A stretch of DNA of 64,000 bases. Source: Capnocytophaga canis. Its GTDB lineage: Bacteria > Bacteroidota > Bacteroidia > Flavobacteriales > Flavobacteriaceae. The position numbers and the translations under genes were made by a program. This document shows positions 44,076 to 53,514 of this stretch, one piece after another. The notes beneath the pieces are model-generated. The model was not told the origin of the DNA. It made no database searches and was given only the letters and a program-made list of their open reading frames with translations. The stretch is taken from the NCBI RefSeq assembly GCF_000827555.1, contig NZ_CDOI01000148.1, positions 30,141 to 94,140 on the forward strand. Reading direction: 5' to 3'. Numbering within the stretch: position 1 is the stretch's first letter; each line of letters starts with the position of its first letter.

Positions 44076-44912
44076 TTATAACGTGTATGTCAATCCAAAA
44101 TTAACTCCTATTGATGAGTAAGGCGCTGCAGGTGGATTTTTATCAGACCAATCGTATTCTTGTTCAATAAGTGGTAATAATGATTGGAAAGTAGCCCCAG
44201 CAGGAGTCTGAGCCATGGCTGTTGCCATTGTTTTAAATTGCTCATAAGAAATTGATTTGCCCGCAATAGTTGCTGAAAAATTATCCAATTTTGATGTTTT
44301 TCTACCTACATTGACCATTAGATATTCCCCTTCAACAAAAAGTGAAACATTATCACTGAGTTTAAGTCTGTATCCCAAACCTCCTATAAAACCAAAAGGA
44401 ACTTTTCCGTGAAAATTAGTTTGGAAATCAACTTTTAAAGGGACCATAGGTATGAAAGAACTTGATGGAGTATGTGGTATTCCAGGAATTGTTGCATTTA
44501 AACTGGTAAAACTTTCTGTTTTTCCACCAATTTTGGTAACACCTCCTGCCCTTAGATATATATTTTCAGTCACATTAAATACTGCCGATAGCGAAACTCC
44601 AAAAGCTCTTCCACGTGCTTTCATATCCACCAAAGGAGATTTGTTTGTTTTAACATCTTCTCCGTGTAGGTATCCTACAGATAACTCGACTCCCAAACGT
44701 TTTGTGAAAAAATAACCTCCTCGCAATTGTGTCTGAAGACCAGCTCCGTAGCTCCCTTTTAATTCGCTTACACCACTTGCCGTTACTTCACGTCCAACCA
44801 CTTTTTTGTTGGCTTCAAATCCATAACCTCCGCTAACAGAAATGTACGCTTGTCCATAAACCGCTGTCATTCCGAAAAGTAAGGTTACTACTGCTAAAAA
44901 ACTTTTTCTCAT
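44076..44912 (-). CDS. Outer-membrane beta-barrel protein
   Basis: 278 aa. Signal peptide about 1-20 (MTAVYGQA), then a small barrel: YISVSGGYGFEA, GGYFFTKRLGVELSVGYLHGE, FGFIGGLGYRLKLSDNVSLFVEGEYL and a C-terminal strand INFGLTYTL-like (GVNFGLTYTL). The pattern fits OmpA-barrel/Opa-like proteins without a peptidoglycan-binding domain. A strong promoter suggests abundance. Confidence 0.82.
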   Translation of the reverse strand: MRKSFLAVVTLLFGMTAVYGQAYISVSGGYGFEANKKVVGREVTASGVSELKGSYGAGLQTQLRGGYFFTKRLGVELSVGYLHGEDVKTNKSPLVDMKARGRAFGVSLSAVFNVTENIYLRAGGVTKIGGKTESFTSLNATIPGIPHTPSSSFIPMVPLKVDFQTNFHGKVPFGFIGGLGYRLKLSDNVSLFVEGEYLMVNVGRKTSKLDNFSATIAGKSISYEQFKTMATAMAQTPAGATFQSLLPLIEQEYDWSDKNPPAAPYSSIGVNFGLTYTL

Positions 44913-44931
44913 TTTTGTAATATATTTTTTG

Positions 44932-44962
44932 CAAACATATAAAAATAAATAATATCTGCAAA
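44932..44962 (-). promoter_or_regulatory. Promoter of the outer-membrane protein gene
   Basis: Minus strand: TTTG at 44962-44959, 19-nt spacer, TATGTTTG at 44939-44932, 19 bp before the start codon. Confidence 0.8.
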
Positions 44963-45006
44963 ATTTATATTACAACGAAACCTACCTTTCTGTGAAAAAA
45001 TATCCA

Positions 45007-45828
45007 TTAACTGTGAAAAAAAGAAGCTAAATACCGTGCAACTCCATCTTCTTTATGATGAAATGTAACTCCATAAGCTATTTTTTTCACCTCCTGACGT
45101 GCATTTCCTACAGCAATTCCATATTTTACCCCTTGAAGCATTTCCAAATCATTATAATTATCACCAAAAGCCATTGATTCATCCAACGTAAATGGATATT
45201 TATGTTCCAAAAGCACTCGAATACCTGTCAATTTTGACACTTTTAAGTCAGAAACTTCGATATACGTATCTTTAGCACGATAAATATGTAAATTTTGTCC
45301 AAATTGTGAGTTTAATATAGTAAACATCTCCTCAATCAGCATAGCATCCCCCATTAACATAATTTTATGAGCTCCTATATTTTGTTCCTTCCAATCGGTA
45401 ATAACTTGAGAATTTGAACGTATTTCTGGAGTAGTTTTCGTATTGTTTTCCTCACGTTGAGCCCAAAAATCATAGTCAGGTACATACCATAAATCATTAT
45501 GATACAAACTAATATGTATCTTGCCGTTAAACTGTTGTTCATTGAGTTGGACAATTTGCTCAACCAGAGTGATATCTATTTCAGTGGAATGAAGTACCTG
45601 ACCATCGTCGGACAACACCAAAGCTCCATTGTACGCTATCATAGGATAATCAATGGTTTTCAACAAATTTTGTAAATAACGCATCTGCCGAGGCATTCGT
45701 GAAGAAACCAATATAAAAGGTACCGTGTCTTTCAAGCGATTAACTTCATAAATAGTTGATTCAGAAATAGTTCTTTCACCATTAAGTAGCGTTCCATCAA
45801 CATCTGAAAATATAATTTTGCAATCCAT
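45007..45828 (-). CDS. Cof-type HAD hydrolase
   Basis: 273-aa haloacid dehalogenase-superfamily phosphatase. Motif I DVDGTLLNG (about 9-17), motif II VSSRMP (about 42), a C2B cap (about 85-190), motif III Lys in KVSKLTGI (about 197) and motif IV GDNYNDLEML (about 222). Substrates in this group are sugar phosphates or FMN/PLP; the sequence does not settle which. No operon partner. Confidence 0.9.
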   Translation of the reverse strand: MDCKIIFSDVDGTLLNGERTISESTIYEVNRLKDTVPFILVSSRMPRQMRYLQNLLKTIDYPMIAYNGALVLSDDGQVLHSTEIDITLVEQIVQLNEQQFNGKIHISLYHNDLWYVPDYDFWAQREENNTKTTPEIRSNSQVITDWKEQNIGAHKIMLMGDAMLIEEMFTILNSQFGQNLHIYRAKDTYIEVSDLKVSKLTGIRVLLEHKYPFTLDESMAFGDNYNDLEMLQGVKYGIAVGNARQEVKKIAYGVTFHHKEDGVARYLASFFHS

Positions 45829-45994
45829 TTTAGTTGTTTAATTTTTTGTATATTCTTCTTTACTATGCGATTATCTACTGTGCTTATTTGTTGCACCTTT
45901 ATGGTTCATCTTCTTAATTTATTCCTATATTTTTGTGTACATAGATAGATTCTATTTGAAATACACAAAATACACAAACCTAATTATTAACACA

Positions 45995-46693
45995 TTACAC
46001 TCCCAAAACATCACTCATAGAGAAAATTCCTTTTTTGTCTACGATCCATTCGGCAGCAAGTACGGCTCCAAGAGCAAATCCATTCCGATTATGGGCTGTG
46101 TGTTTTATTTCAATGGTATCAACTTCACTTTCATAGATTATCGTATGAGTTCCTGGTACGTTTTCAATACGTTTCGCCTTTATTGGGATCTCATTTTTTG
46201 GGGCAGCATCTAATTTCCATCCCGTTTTATCTGATTTTTCTATGATCCCTTCTGCCAGAGTAATTGCGGTACCACTGGGTGCGTCTAATTTTTGTGTATG
46301 GTGAATTTCTTCAATGGAAACAGCATACTCTTTACGTGAAGCCATCAACTTAGCCAAGGTTTTATTGAGAGCAAAGAACACGTTGACGCCCACACTAAAA
46401 TTTGAAGCATATAAGAAAGTTCCTTGATTTTCAGCACACATTGCTACGGCTTTATCATAATCTTTCAACCAACCTGTGGTTCCTGCAACTACGGGAACTC
46501 GGTGCTTAATACAATTACTGATATTGTTAAATGCACTGTCAGGCGTACTAAATTCAATTGCTACATCAACAGTAGAAACATCGTAAACCGCATCCGCACT
46601 ATCAATTTTCAAAACTATTTCGTGTCCTCTTTCTAAAGCTATTTTTTCAATGGTTTTTCCCATTTTACCGTATCCAAGAAGTGCTATTTTCAT
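45995..46693 (-). CDS. dapB: 4-hydroxy-tetrahydrodipicolinate reductase
   Basis: Reduces HTPA with NAD(P)H in lysine/diaminopimelate synthesis. 232 aa, typical of the short Bacteroidota form. Rossmann GYGKMGKTI (about 7-15), VAGTTGW (about 73), SNFSVGVNVFF (about 98), EIHHTQKLDAPSGTA with catalytic His/Lys (about 129) and HTAHNRNGFA (about 198). Single gene with its own promoter. Confidence 0.96.
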   Translation of the reverse strand: MKIALLGYGKMGKTIEKIALERGHEIVLKIDSADAVYDVSTVDVAIEFSTPDSAFNNISNCIKHRVPVVAGTTGWLKDYDKAVAMCAENQGTFLYASNFSVGVNVFFALNKTLAKLMASRKEYAVSIEEIHHTQKLDAPSGTAITLAEGIIEKSDKTGWKLDAAPKNEIPIKAKRIENVPGTHTIIYESEVDTIEIKHTAHNRNGFALGAVLAAEWIVDKKGIFSMSDVLGV

Positions 46694-46730
46694 AATATGG
46701 TCATATTTTGGTCATTAAGATTCTGAACTA

Positions 46731-46760
46731 CAAAAGTACACCTTTACAAATAATATCAAA
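46731..46760 (-). promoter_or_regulatory. Promoter of dapB
   Basis: Minus strand: TTTG at 46760-46757, 18-nt spacer, TACTTTTG at 46738-46731. Confidence 0.7.
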
Positions 46761-46777
46761 AGTTTTAGAAATATATT

Positions 46778-49501
46778 TTAGTATATTTCCAAAATTCGCT
46801 CTTCGTCAAAGCCTCCTTCAACAGAAAAAACAATTGTATATTCTCCTTTTGGCAAATAAACCCTTCCATCAGAAGCTGTTTCTAAAGAAATACGTTTGGC
46901 AACTCGTTCAAACATCACCTTCCCTACCGATGAAATGGTCATGTCGTACGGAATGTAATTAAATCCTTTTGAGGTCTTGTAGGTAAATGATTGTAAAGTT
47001 ACTTTTCCTTTCATAATTTTGATTTGTAACTTCATCTCTTTGGACGCAAAAACTTCAAAATGGGTTATTGGCAATTCAGCAGATTCCCAATCACTCCAAG
47101 TATTCCCCCAACGATTAGAATGTTCAACCCGAACTTTTTCTCGTAGCGGAAAGAAATCTTGTGCAACAATTGCAACACGAAGCGGTTGAATTACCTCAAG
47201 TGACGATTTGAATACCCCAAATCCTGCCGTGGACACTAAAATCTCACTCGTACCATCGTTAATAAATATATCTAAGATACCTGTCGCTGGTAAACTTCCA
47301 AATGAGTGCCAACTCTCCCCTAAATTGAAAGAAACATATAATCCACTATCAGTCCCTAAATAAATAATTTGCTCATTTTTAGGATCTTCCTTAACGATAT
47401 TAATACGTCCATCGGGCAAATTGCTACGAAGTTCAGTCCACGTAACTCCCTGATCTTCACTCATAAATATTAGAGGCTCTGGATTCGTTTTGTCAGGGTG
47501 AGAAAAGGTTGCAAACACACGTTTTTGATGATGTTTAGACGCAACTAAATTATTAACTTTAAATGCATTAGAGTTAGAAGCATACATGCTCTGCCATGTA
47601 GTCCCTCCATTACTGGTTATATGAATCGTACCGTCGTCGCTACCTACATAGAGCAATCCAACACTCAAAGGCGATTCGGCAATAGCTGAAATAGTAGCAT
47701 AAATATCGTTCCCTTTTTTCGAACCAATAGTCAAATCTTCAGAAATAGTACGCCAATTTTGTCCTCTATCTGATGAAAAACGCATTTTATTACTTCCTAC
47801 ATATAGTACATCACTGTTGTGCTGAGAAACCAATAAAGGAGTCTGTTTACCAAAACGTAAAGGGGCTTTATTTTCTGAAGTATATAAAGACTTCAAGCGT
47901 AAAAAAGTATTCTTTTCTACATTATAACGATAAAAAATACCATTTCCACTGCCTACATATATATCGTTTTCAGAGCCAAAAAGCTGTCGCTGTGATGATA
48001 TTTTTGTCCAAATATTATTTTTACTCATAAAAACACCTTGCTCACTGGCTAAAAACAGCGATTTTTGATGCTTATCATATCCTATCTTAGTGAATGAAAC
48101 AGATTGAGGCACATTCCTAAAAATCCAATCTTTACCTTGAGTATATGAAATTGCTAAACCTTTTTTAGACGTCGCGTAAAGCGTATTATTTCGATAATAA
48201 ATCTTTTCAAAACTATCGTCGAGAGAAACGTTATGTTTACTTTGCCACGACTTTCCCCCATCAAGAGATTCCAATAAAGGATAAGCCCCAATAAAAAGAT
48301 GCTTATCATTATTAGGATCAACAGTAATAGCTCCAAACTGGTTTCCATTTTGATAAAAAACATCTTCCAAAGGTTGAGAATGTGTTTTTTGCCATGTTTT
48401 TCCACCATCGGAAGTTACATAAACCTCAGCTCCTATGACTTCCTGTTGACGAATTCCCAAAAAAATCATCAACCGAGCAGGTGAAGTTATTTCAGCCGAA
48501 ATCATATCTTTCAGATTTTGAGCAGTATATTTTTTATCTTGCCCTATGGCATGTAAAAAAGCATTGAGTTTATTGTCATCTAAATTTAAAAAATCTGTTT
48601 TATTCATTGCTTCGAAATCGCGTTCCAATAAATGTATATTGGTTATTTTAGCAAGATTCCGAGTGGCTACAGACCTTGTTTTTGAACCTCTATTATCCAC
48701 CACTGCATAGACCTTCTCATCACCATGAGCAGCTAATCCTATTTTACCGATAAAGTTGCCACTCAAAAATCCATCTGTAGACACCTTTGACCACGAAGTC
48801 CCAAAATCTTCACTCTTATAAACAGCACTCATACTTCCGTAAGGAATTGATTTCCAAGTGGTAGATTCGTCATGCCACACTGAAGCAAATAGTGTTTGCC
48901 CATTAGGAGTGTCTATAATTTGGCTAACACCTGCTCTATTTCCAACAAACAAGCTATGTTGCCACGTTTTGCCTTCATCCGAAGTTTTGAAAACACCTCG
49001 TTTTTCATCTGCATCAAACGGATTTCCCAAAACTGCAACCACTACTTCATCCGTATTCCGAGAGTTTATGTGAACAGATTCAATGGTTTTAAATTCGGGC
49101 AATCCACCAAAAAACCATGAGTTACCTTTATCCTTTGAAGTAAAAAGTCCATAAGGAGTTGCCACCCAAATAATACCTTTACCCCAATGAACAGCAAAAG
49201 TTTTTATCTGTTGTGTAGGCTGATTTTGAAAGATATTTTCATAAGTAATCCCTGCATCTTTACTGAGCCATAATCCGCCCGAAGCAGGTGCCACCATCCA
49301 TTCCAATGGATTATCCTTCCGAATATCAAAATGGTTGATTTGATTACCTATTTCAGGGGTATATATTCTTTCAAATGGGACATTTTTGACCCATGAATTC
49401 TGATCCAATTCATTTTTTTGTTGAACAACCAAAGGAAGAGATTCTTGTGCTAAACTACACAATGAAACGCTCAGTAATCCTATTAAAAAATATTTTTTCA
49501 T
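46778..49501 (-). CDS. Large secreted Asp-box (BNR/sortilin-like) beta-propeller protein
   Basis: 907 aa with a signal peptide (about 1-18, SLCSLAQ). At least ten Asp-box turns of the form S-x-D-x-G-x-T-W occur along the chain, for example SKDKGNSW, TSDEGKTW, SEDFGTSW, TSDGGKTW, SSDRGQNW, TSNGGTTW and SEDQGVTW. This points to one or two many-bladed propellers as in VPS10/sortilin and BNR glycosidase-like proteins. No catalytic sialidase FRIP motif or Arg triad was seen, so enzymatic function is doubtful. The C-terminal ~130 residues form a separate beta domain. Role unknown; envelope or secreted. Confidence 0.82.
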   Translation of the reverse strand: MKKYFLIGLLSVSLCSLAQESLPLVVQQKNELDQNSWVKNVPFERIYTPEIGNQINHFDIRKDNPLEWMVAPASGGLWLSKDAGITYENIFQNQPTQQIKTFAVHWGKGIIWVATPYGLFTSKDKGNSWFFGGLPEFKTIESVHINSRNTDEVVVAVLGNPFDADEKRGVFKTSDEGKTWQHSLFVGNRAGVSQIIDTPNGQTLFASVWHDESTTWKSIPYGSMSAVYKSEDFGTSWSKVSTDGFLSGNFIGKIGLAAHGDEKVYAVVDNRGSKTRSVATRNLAKITNIHLLERDFEAMNKTDFLNLDDNKLNAFLHAIGQDKKYTAQNLKDMISAEITSPARLMIFLGIRQQEVIGAEVYVTSDGGKTWQKTHSQPLEDVFYQNGNQFGAITVDPNNDKHLFIGAYPLLESLDGGKSWQSKHNVSLDDSFEKIYYRNNTLYATSKKGLAISYTQGKDWIFRNVPQSVSFTKIGYDKHQKSLFLASEQGVFMSKNNIWTKISSQRQLFGSENDIYVGSGNGIFYRYNVEKNTFLRLKSLYTSENKAPLRFGKQTPLLVSQHNSDVLYVGSNKMRFSSDRGQNWRTISEDLTIGSKKGNDIYATISAIAESPLSVGLLYVGSDDGTIHITSNGGTTWQSMYASNSNAFKVNNLVASKHHQKRVFATFSHPDKTNPEPLIFMSEDQGVTWTELRSNLPDGRINIVKEDPKNEQIIYLGTDSGLYVSFNLGESWHSFGSLPATGILDIFINDGTSEILVSTAGFGVFKSSLEVIQPLRVAIVAQDFFPLREKVRVEHSNRWGNTWSDWESAELPITHFEVFASKEMKLQIKIMKGKVTLQSFTYKTSKGFNYIPYDMTISSVGKVMFERVAKRISLETASDGRVYLPKGEYTIVFSVEGGFDEERILEIY

Positions 49502-49776
49502 CCTATAAAATTAATCCAAGTTTTTGTTTGTTACTATAAAAATACGTAGTGACCTTCAACATCGGCTGAAAGTTTTATACCGCAGAATACCACTATTAGA
49601 GGTGTTGCAAAATTAAAAATTATTTTATTACGATAAAAAATAAATCGGTAAAAGATTGAAAGTGTGATTGAAATCACCGTGTCTACACAAAAATCACAAA
49701 ATTAAATGTTAAAAAGTTGGTATATTAAATTAAAAGATATATATTGCCCTCATTAATATCTTATCACATAAACAAC

Positions 49777-50160
49777 ATGCAGAAAAAGGTAAAATATGAA
49801 ATGGAATTTGTCATTCAGGTTTCTCCACAAATGCTGTATCAGTATATTTCCACACCTTCTGGACTTTCGGAATGGTATGCTGACGATGTAAATTCAAGAG
49901 GTGAGATTTATACTTTTATTTGGGATGACACTCAGGAAAAAGCCCGATTACTTCGCAAAAAAATGGATGAATCAATCAAATTCCGTTGGTTAGACTGCGG
50001 TGACGACTCTTATTTTGAACTAAAGATTATGGTCGATGAATTAACTCAAGATGTTTCATTAGTCGTGGTAGATTTTGCCGAACCCAATGATTTGGAAGAA
50101 TCTAAAATGTTGTGGGAAAACCAAGTAACCGAACTTCGACACGCCTTAGGTACTGCTTAG
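49777..50160 (+). CDS. START/AHA1-like domain protein
   Basis: 127 aa from the ATG at 49777. An upstream in-frame TTG at 49744 adds an implausible extension. One helix-grip fold with YQYISTPSGLSEWYADDV (about 18-35) and FRWLDCGDDSYFELKI, as in the flavobacterial START-like family related to AHSA1. Function unknown, perhaps binding a hydrophobic ligand. It lies 16 bp ahead of the aminotransferase gene, so they form an operon. Confidence 0.85.
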   Translation: MQKKVKYEMEFVIQVSPQMLYQYISTPSGLSEWYADDVNSRGEIYTFIWDDTQEKARLLRKKMDESIKFRWLDCGDDSYFELKIMVDELTQDVSLVVVDFAEPNDLEESKMLWENQVTELRHALGTA

Positions 50161-50176
50161 AATTAATTATAACTAT

Positions 50177-51031
50177 ATGAAAATAAACTACAACGGGACA
50201 TTTCTATCTTCCGAGGAACTTATTTTGTCATGTGAAAACAGAGGTTTCAAATATGGCGATGCTGTTTTCGATACTGTTAAATATACTAATCAAAAATTAG
50301 TCTTTTGGGAGGAACACTACCTACGATTAATGGCAGGTATGCGTATCCTACGAATGGAAATTCCTATGAATTTTACTTTAGAATTTCTTGAAAATGAAAT
50401 TCTAAAAACATTAAATATCAATGAATTAAACAACACCCCCACACGAGTTAGGATGACCGTATCTCGAAAAAATGGCGGACTTTACACTCCTCATACAAAT
50501 GATGTTGACTACCTCATCGAAGTACATCCTATCTCGTCTATTTTCTATGAATTGCATGAAACGCCCTACGAGGTAGAACTTTTTAAAGATTTTTACCTAC
50601 AACCTGATTTATTAGCCAATGTAAAACACACGAATCGGATTATTAATATCATAGGAAGTGTTTTTGCTAAAGAAAACGACTATCAAAATTGCATCTTACT
50701 GAACAGTAACAAGAATGTTGCAGGAGCATTGAACGGTAACTTGTTTATGGTCGAAGGTAATAAACTCAAAACCCCTCCCCTAACCGACGGTTGCATCAAT
50801 GGTATTACTCGGAAAGTACTTATTAATTTGCTAAAAAAAATCCCTGAATTTGAAGTTATTGAAACATCAATTTCTCCTTTCGAACTACAAAAAGCAGATG
50901 AACTTTTTATCACAAATAGTATCATAGGAATTCAACCTATCACAAAATATCGAAAAAAAACATACACTAACTTAGTGGCTAAAAGCCTTATCGGAAAACT
51001 CAATACAGCCGCTCGATTTGGTGTAAGTTAA
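50177..51031 (+). CDS. Class IV aminotransferase
   Basis: 284-aa PLP enzyme of fold type IV (branched-chain aminotransferase / D-amino-acid transaminase / aminodeoxychorismate lyase). ENRGFKYGDAVFDTVKY (about 20-36), catalytic Lys in NVKHTNRI (about 149), then the fold's C-terminal LTDGCINGITRKVLINL (about 197) and DELFITNSIIGI (about 245). Which reaction it performs cannot be decided from motifs alone. Co-transcribed with the START-like gene. Confidence 0.88.
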   Translation: MKINYNGTFLSSEELILSCENRGFKYGDAVFDTVKYTNQKLVFWEEHYLRLMAGMRILRMEIPMNFTLEFLENEILKTLNINELNNTPTRVRMTVSRKNGGLYTPHTNDVDYLIEVHPISSIFYELHETPYEVELFKDFYLQPDLLANVKHTNRIINIIGSVFAKENDYQNCILLNSNKNVAGALNGNLFMVEGNKLKTPPLTDGCINGITRKVLINLLKKIPEFEVIETSISPFELQKADELFITNSIIGIQPITKYRKKTYTNLVAKSLIGKLNTAARFGVS

Positions 51032-51063
51032 TAAAATTCTTTCGCAAAATGTACCAATTTAAA

Positions 51064-51101
51064 ATAAACGGGCTGAGGGTATTAACTCTCAGCCCGTTTA
51101 T
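51064..51101. terminator. Bidirectional terminator between converging genes
   Basis: ATAAACGGGCTGAG (51064-51077) pairs exactly with CTCAGCCCGTTTAT (51088-51101), a 14-bp GC-rich stem with a 10-nt loop, between the aminotransferase stop and the stop of the small membrane protein gene. Confidence 0.85.
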
Positions 51102-51123
51102 GATTTCAATAAATTAGTGATGT

Positions 51124-51339
51124 TTATTTTTTTCTTGATAAAAGAACTATACCTCCAACAAGAGCAGCTACACCAAGACCTAAATAAACGTACCCCATTG
51201 TTTTAGAGTCTTTGTCTTCAGCTTTAATTTCAAACCCTGCTAACTCTATTCCTTTTGAGCTATCATCAATTACTTGATAACCTTTATAACCGCCGAAAAT
51301 ACCGACAATCAATAATACAATTGCAAAAATCTTCTTCAT
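51124..51339 (-). CDS. Small DUF3185-like membrane protein
   Basis: 71 aa from the ATG at 51339. The longer frame from 51396 is rejected because the -7 promoter box lies inside it. Two hydrophobic helices: about 3-20 and about 48-66, with GGYKGYQVIDDSSKGIELAGFEI between and a basic end SRKK. This resembles DUF3185 proteins of unknown function. It has its own consensus promoter. Confidence 0.75.
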   Translation of the reverse strand: MKKIFAIVLLIVGIFGGYKGYQVIDDSSKGIELAGFEIKAEDKDSKTMGYVYLGLGVAALVGGIVLLSRKK

Positions 51340-51365
51340 AACATATTTTTTTACTTGTTCAGTCG

Positions 51366-51397
51366 CAAAGTTAAAAAGTATAAACTTAAAAAACAAA
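51366..51397 (-). promoter_or_regulatory. Promoter of the small membrane protein gene
   Basis: Minus strand: TTTG at 51397-51394, 20-nt spacer, TAACTTTG at 51373-51366. It ends directly beside the stop codon of the transketolase C-half gene. Confidence 0.75.
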
Positions 51398-52348
51398 CTA
51401 TTTACGTTTTAATACTTTTTCTACAGCTTTTAGTATGCCATCTTTGTCGAGTCCGTATTTTTTCATTAGTTCGGAAGGTGTACCTGATTCTCCGAATGTG
51501 TCATTCACCGTTACGAATTCTTGTGGAATAGGGAACCTTTGTGTTAGTACACGCGATATACTTTCGCCCAATCCTCCGTAGTAATTGTGTTCCTCACAAG
51601 TAACAATACATTTGGTTTTCTTTACGGAATTTAAAATAATTTCCTCGTCCAAAGGTTTGATAGTGTGAATGTTAATTACTTCAGCAGAAATACCTTGTTT
51701 TTCCAACTCGTCGGCAGCAAGTAAGGCTTCCCAAACCAAATGTCCTGTGGCGACAATAGTTACATCTTTCCCTTCTGTTAGAAGAATGCCTTTACCAATT
51801 TCGAACTTTTGGTCTTCCGGAGTAAAATTTGCTACAGTCGGACGCCCGAAACGCAAGTAAACCGGTCCTTGATAGTCAGCAATGGCAATAGTGGCCGCTT
51901 TGGTTTGATTATAGTCGCACGGATTGATAACTACCATTCCGGGGAGCATTTTCATCAGACCGATGTCTTCCAAAATTTGGTGCGTTGCTCCGTCTTCCCC
52001 TAAGGTAAGTCCTGCGTGTGAAGCACAAATCTTTACATTTTTGCCCGAATATGCAATCGACTGACGGATTTGGTCATACACCCTTCCCGTTGAAAATGCG
52101 GCAAATGTACCCGTAAACGGAATTTTTCCTCCTATGGTAAGTCCTGCTGCAATGCCCATCATATTGGCCTCAGCAATACCAATTTGGAAGAAACGTTCAG
52201 GGTTTTCTTCAATAAATTTCTCCATTTTGAGCGACCCAATAAGGTCAGCACACAACGCCACTACGTTAGGATTGGTACGCCCAAGCTCAGCCAATCCTGC
52301 CCCGAAGCCGCTTCGAGTATCCTTTTTTCCTGTGTCTGTATATTTCAT
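51398..52348 (-). CDS. Transketolase C-terminal half (separate subunit)
   Basis: 316 aa: pyrimidine-binding domain and C-terminal domain of transketolase. Signatures: GIAEANMMGIAAGLTIGGK (catalytic Glu, about 58), HAGLTLGEDGATHQILEDI (about 111-129) and EEHNYYGGLGES (about 252). It pairs with the N-terminal half at 56473-57318 to make a two-chain enzyme of the pentose phosphate pathway. The halves, usually adjacent genes, are 4.1 kb apart here. It follows a lipoprotein gene by 8 bp, with no own promoter seen. Confidence 0.92.
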   Translation of the reverse strand: MKYTDTGKKDTRSGFGAGLAELGRTNPNVVALCADLIGSLKMEKFIEENPERFFQIGIAEANMMGIAAGLTIGGKIPFTGTFAAFSTGRVYDQIRQSIAYSGKNVKICASHAGLTLGEDGATHQILEDIGLMKMLPGMVVINPCDYNQTKAATIAIADYQGPVYLRFGRPTVANFTPEDQKFEIGKGILLTEGKDVTIVATGHLVWEALLAADELEKQGISAEVINIHTIKPLDEEIILNSVKKTKCIVTCEEHNYYGGLGESISRVLTQRFPIPQEFVTVNDTFGESGTPSELMKKYGLDKDGILKAVEKVLKRK

Positions 52349-52356
52349 AATTGTAT

Positions 52357-53253
52357 TTATTCAATAATTTTCCCGTTGTTAATATCTATTTTAATTGTTT
52401 TTATTCCTTCTTCAAATTGCTCTTGTTTTTCATTATCTTCGTATCGAAGTGTGTAATTTATTGTAAAAGTCCAAATATTTTCCGATTTATTTAGCTCAGT
52501 TACTCTACTGAGAAATATTGTTTTGGAAGGGAAAATTTTCTCAGAATCCACCTGCCAAATTGTATTATTATCCTTAATATTTATCCTTTTAAACAGCTGT
52601 TTTTCATCTCCAAATAGGATAGCTTCTTCCTGATTTAAAGTATATATCTTATCAGGATTGATTAAGAATTTTGAATTTGATTTAAACAAAAATTGCCATT
52701 TATCGCCGTAAATATAAAAATCTCTATCAGAATTTCCTGTTACTTGAACCAAAAAATTAGTTTCATTCCAAGTACGTATGTCGATAATATCCCCATTCCA
52801 ATCATACGAGCTATTATCTATTTTAACAAAAGTATCCTTATGAAGCACAAAAGAGAAAAGAACATAATACGGATTTACCTGAGTATTTCCTTGTTCTGCC
52901 CAATCACGTGTTATATCAATCCAAATGAAACCATCTTCTTTTAATCGACTTATGTTAGGTGTAAAACCCTTTACTAAATACGTTTTTTCTCCTTTTTTTA
53001 CTTCTTTAGGAATAGACTCTTTGTGTGAAACTACGATTTTTTTATTCTGAATTTTATATAAAAACAACTCAAAATCTTTCTTTCCTACAACAATTTCAAA
53101 ATCTTTCCCTAACGAAATTCTTTCGATAGAAATATCTTGTGGAATATTTCTTTCTTGTTTAAAAACTTCAAGAAATTCTTGTCTGTTTGGTTCACTTTCT
53201 TTATTGCACGATAACATAACTATCGACAATAATATAAAAACTAATCTTTTCAT
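52357..53253 (-). CDS. Lipoprotein of unknown function
   Basis: 298 aa, lipoprotein signal (IVMLSC, Cys16). The mature domain is beta-rich, with alternating hydrophobic and polar stretches (FEIVVGKKDFELFLYKIQ, KWQFLFKSNSKFLINPDKI) that may form a propeller-like fold, but I do not recognise a family. It directly precedes the transketolase C-half gene and belongs to the insertion that separates the two transketolase halves. Confidence 0.75.
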   Translation of the reverse strand: MKRLVFILLSIVMLSCNKESEPNRQEFLEVFKQERNIPQDISIERISLGKDFEIVVGKKDFELFLYKIQNKKIVVSHKESIPKEVKKGEKTYLVKGFTPNISRLKEDGFIWIDITRDWAEQGNTQVNPYYVLFSFVLHKDTFVKIDNSSYDWNGDIIDIRTWNETNFLVQVTGNSDRDFYIYGDKWQFLFKSNSKFLINPDKIYTLNQEEAILFGDEKQLFKRINIKDNNTIWQVDSEKIFPSKTIFLSRVTELNKSENIWTFTINYTLRYEDNEKQEQFEEGIKTIKIDINNGKIIE

Positions 53254-53319
53254 TGTGTTGAATTTTTAAAAGATAAACTATTATTTACAAAAAATCATTA
53301 TACAAATGAGAACTAAAAC

Positions 53320-53484
53320 TCAATATCCATTGGCAGAGTTTCTCCGTTTCCTTACTTTTGTTTTGCTCTTTTCTTTCAACCATTGTACTTGTTTCCGAGC
53401 TTCTTCTAAGGTAACAGGCGATTGTTTGGATAGGTTCTCCATACTTAACCTTGCCCTTTCCTGAAAGGATATTTTGTAACTCAT
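53320..53484 (-). CDS. Possible 54-aa charged protein
   Basis: Frame from the ATG at 53484: begins MSYKISFQERARLSMENL, then VTLEEARKQVQWLKEKSK and a Lys/Arg-rich tail. It looks like a short, highly charged, helical protein. An overlapping frame (53285-53494) is longer but has worse composition (many Ser/Cys and no clear pattern). No family recognised. It could be the rest of a longer regulatory protein or an antitoxin-like peptide (speculative). Confidence 0.4.
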   Translation of the reverse strand: MSYKISFQERARLSMENLSKQSPVTLEEARKQVQWLKEKSKTKVRKRRNSANGY

Positions 53485-53514
53485 TTTTAATCATTTGTAT
53501 TTATTATTCAATAT

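Noticed and set aside
53285..53494. 69-residue open frame on the minus strand
   Set aside because: The overlapping 54-aa frame has a more protein-like composition.
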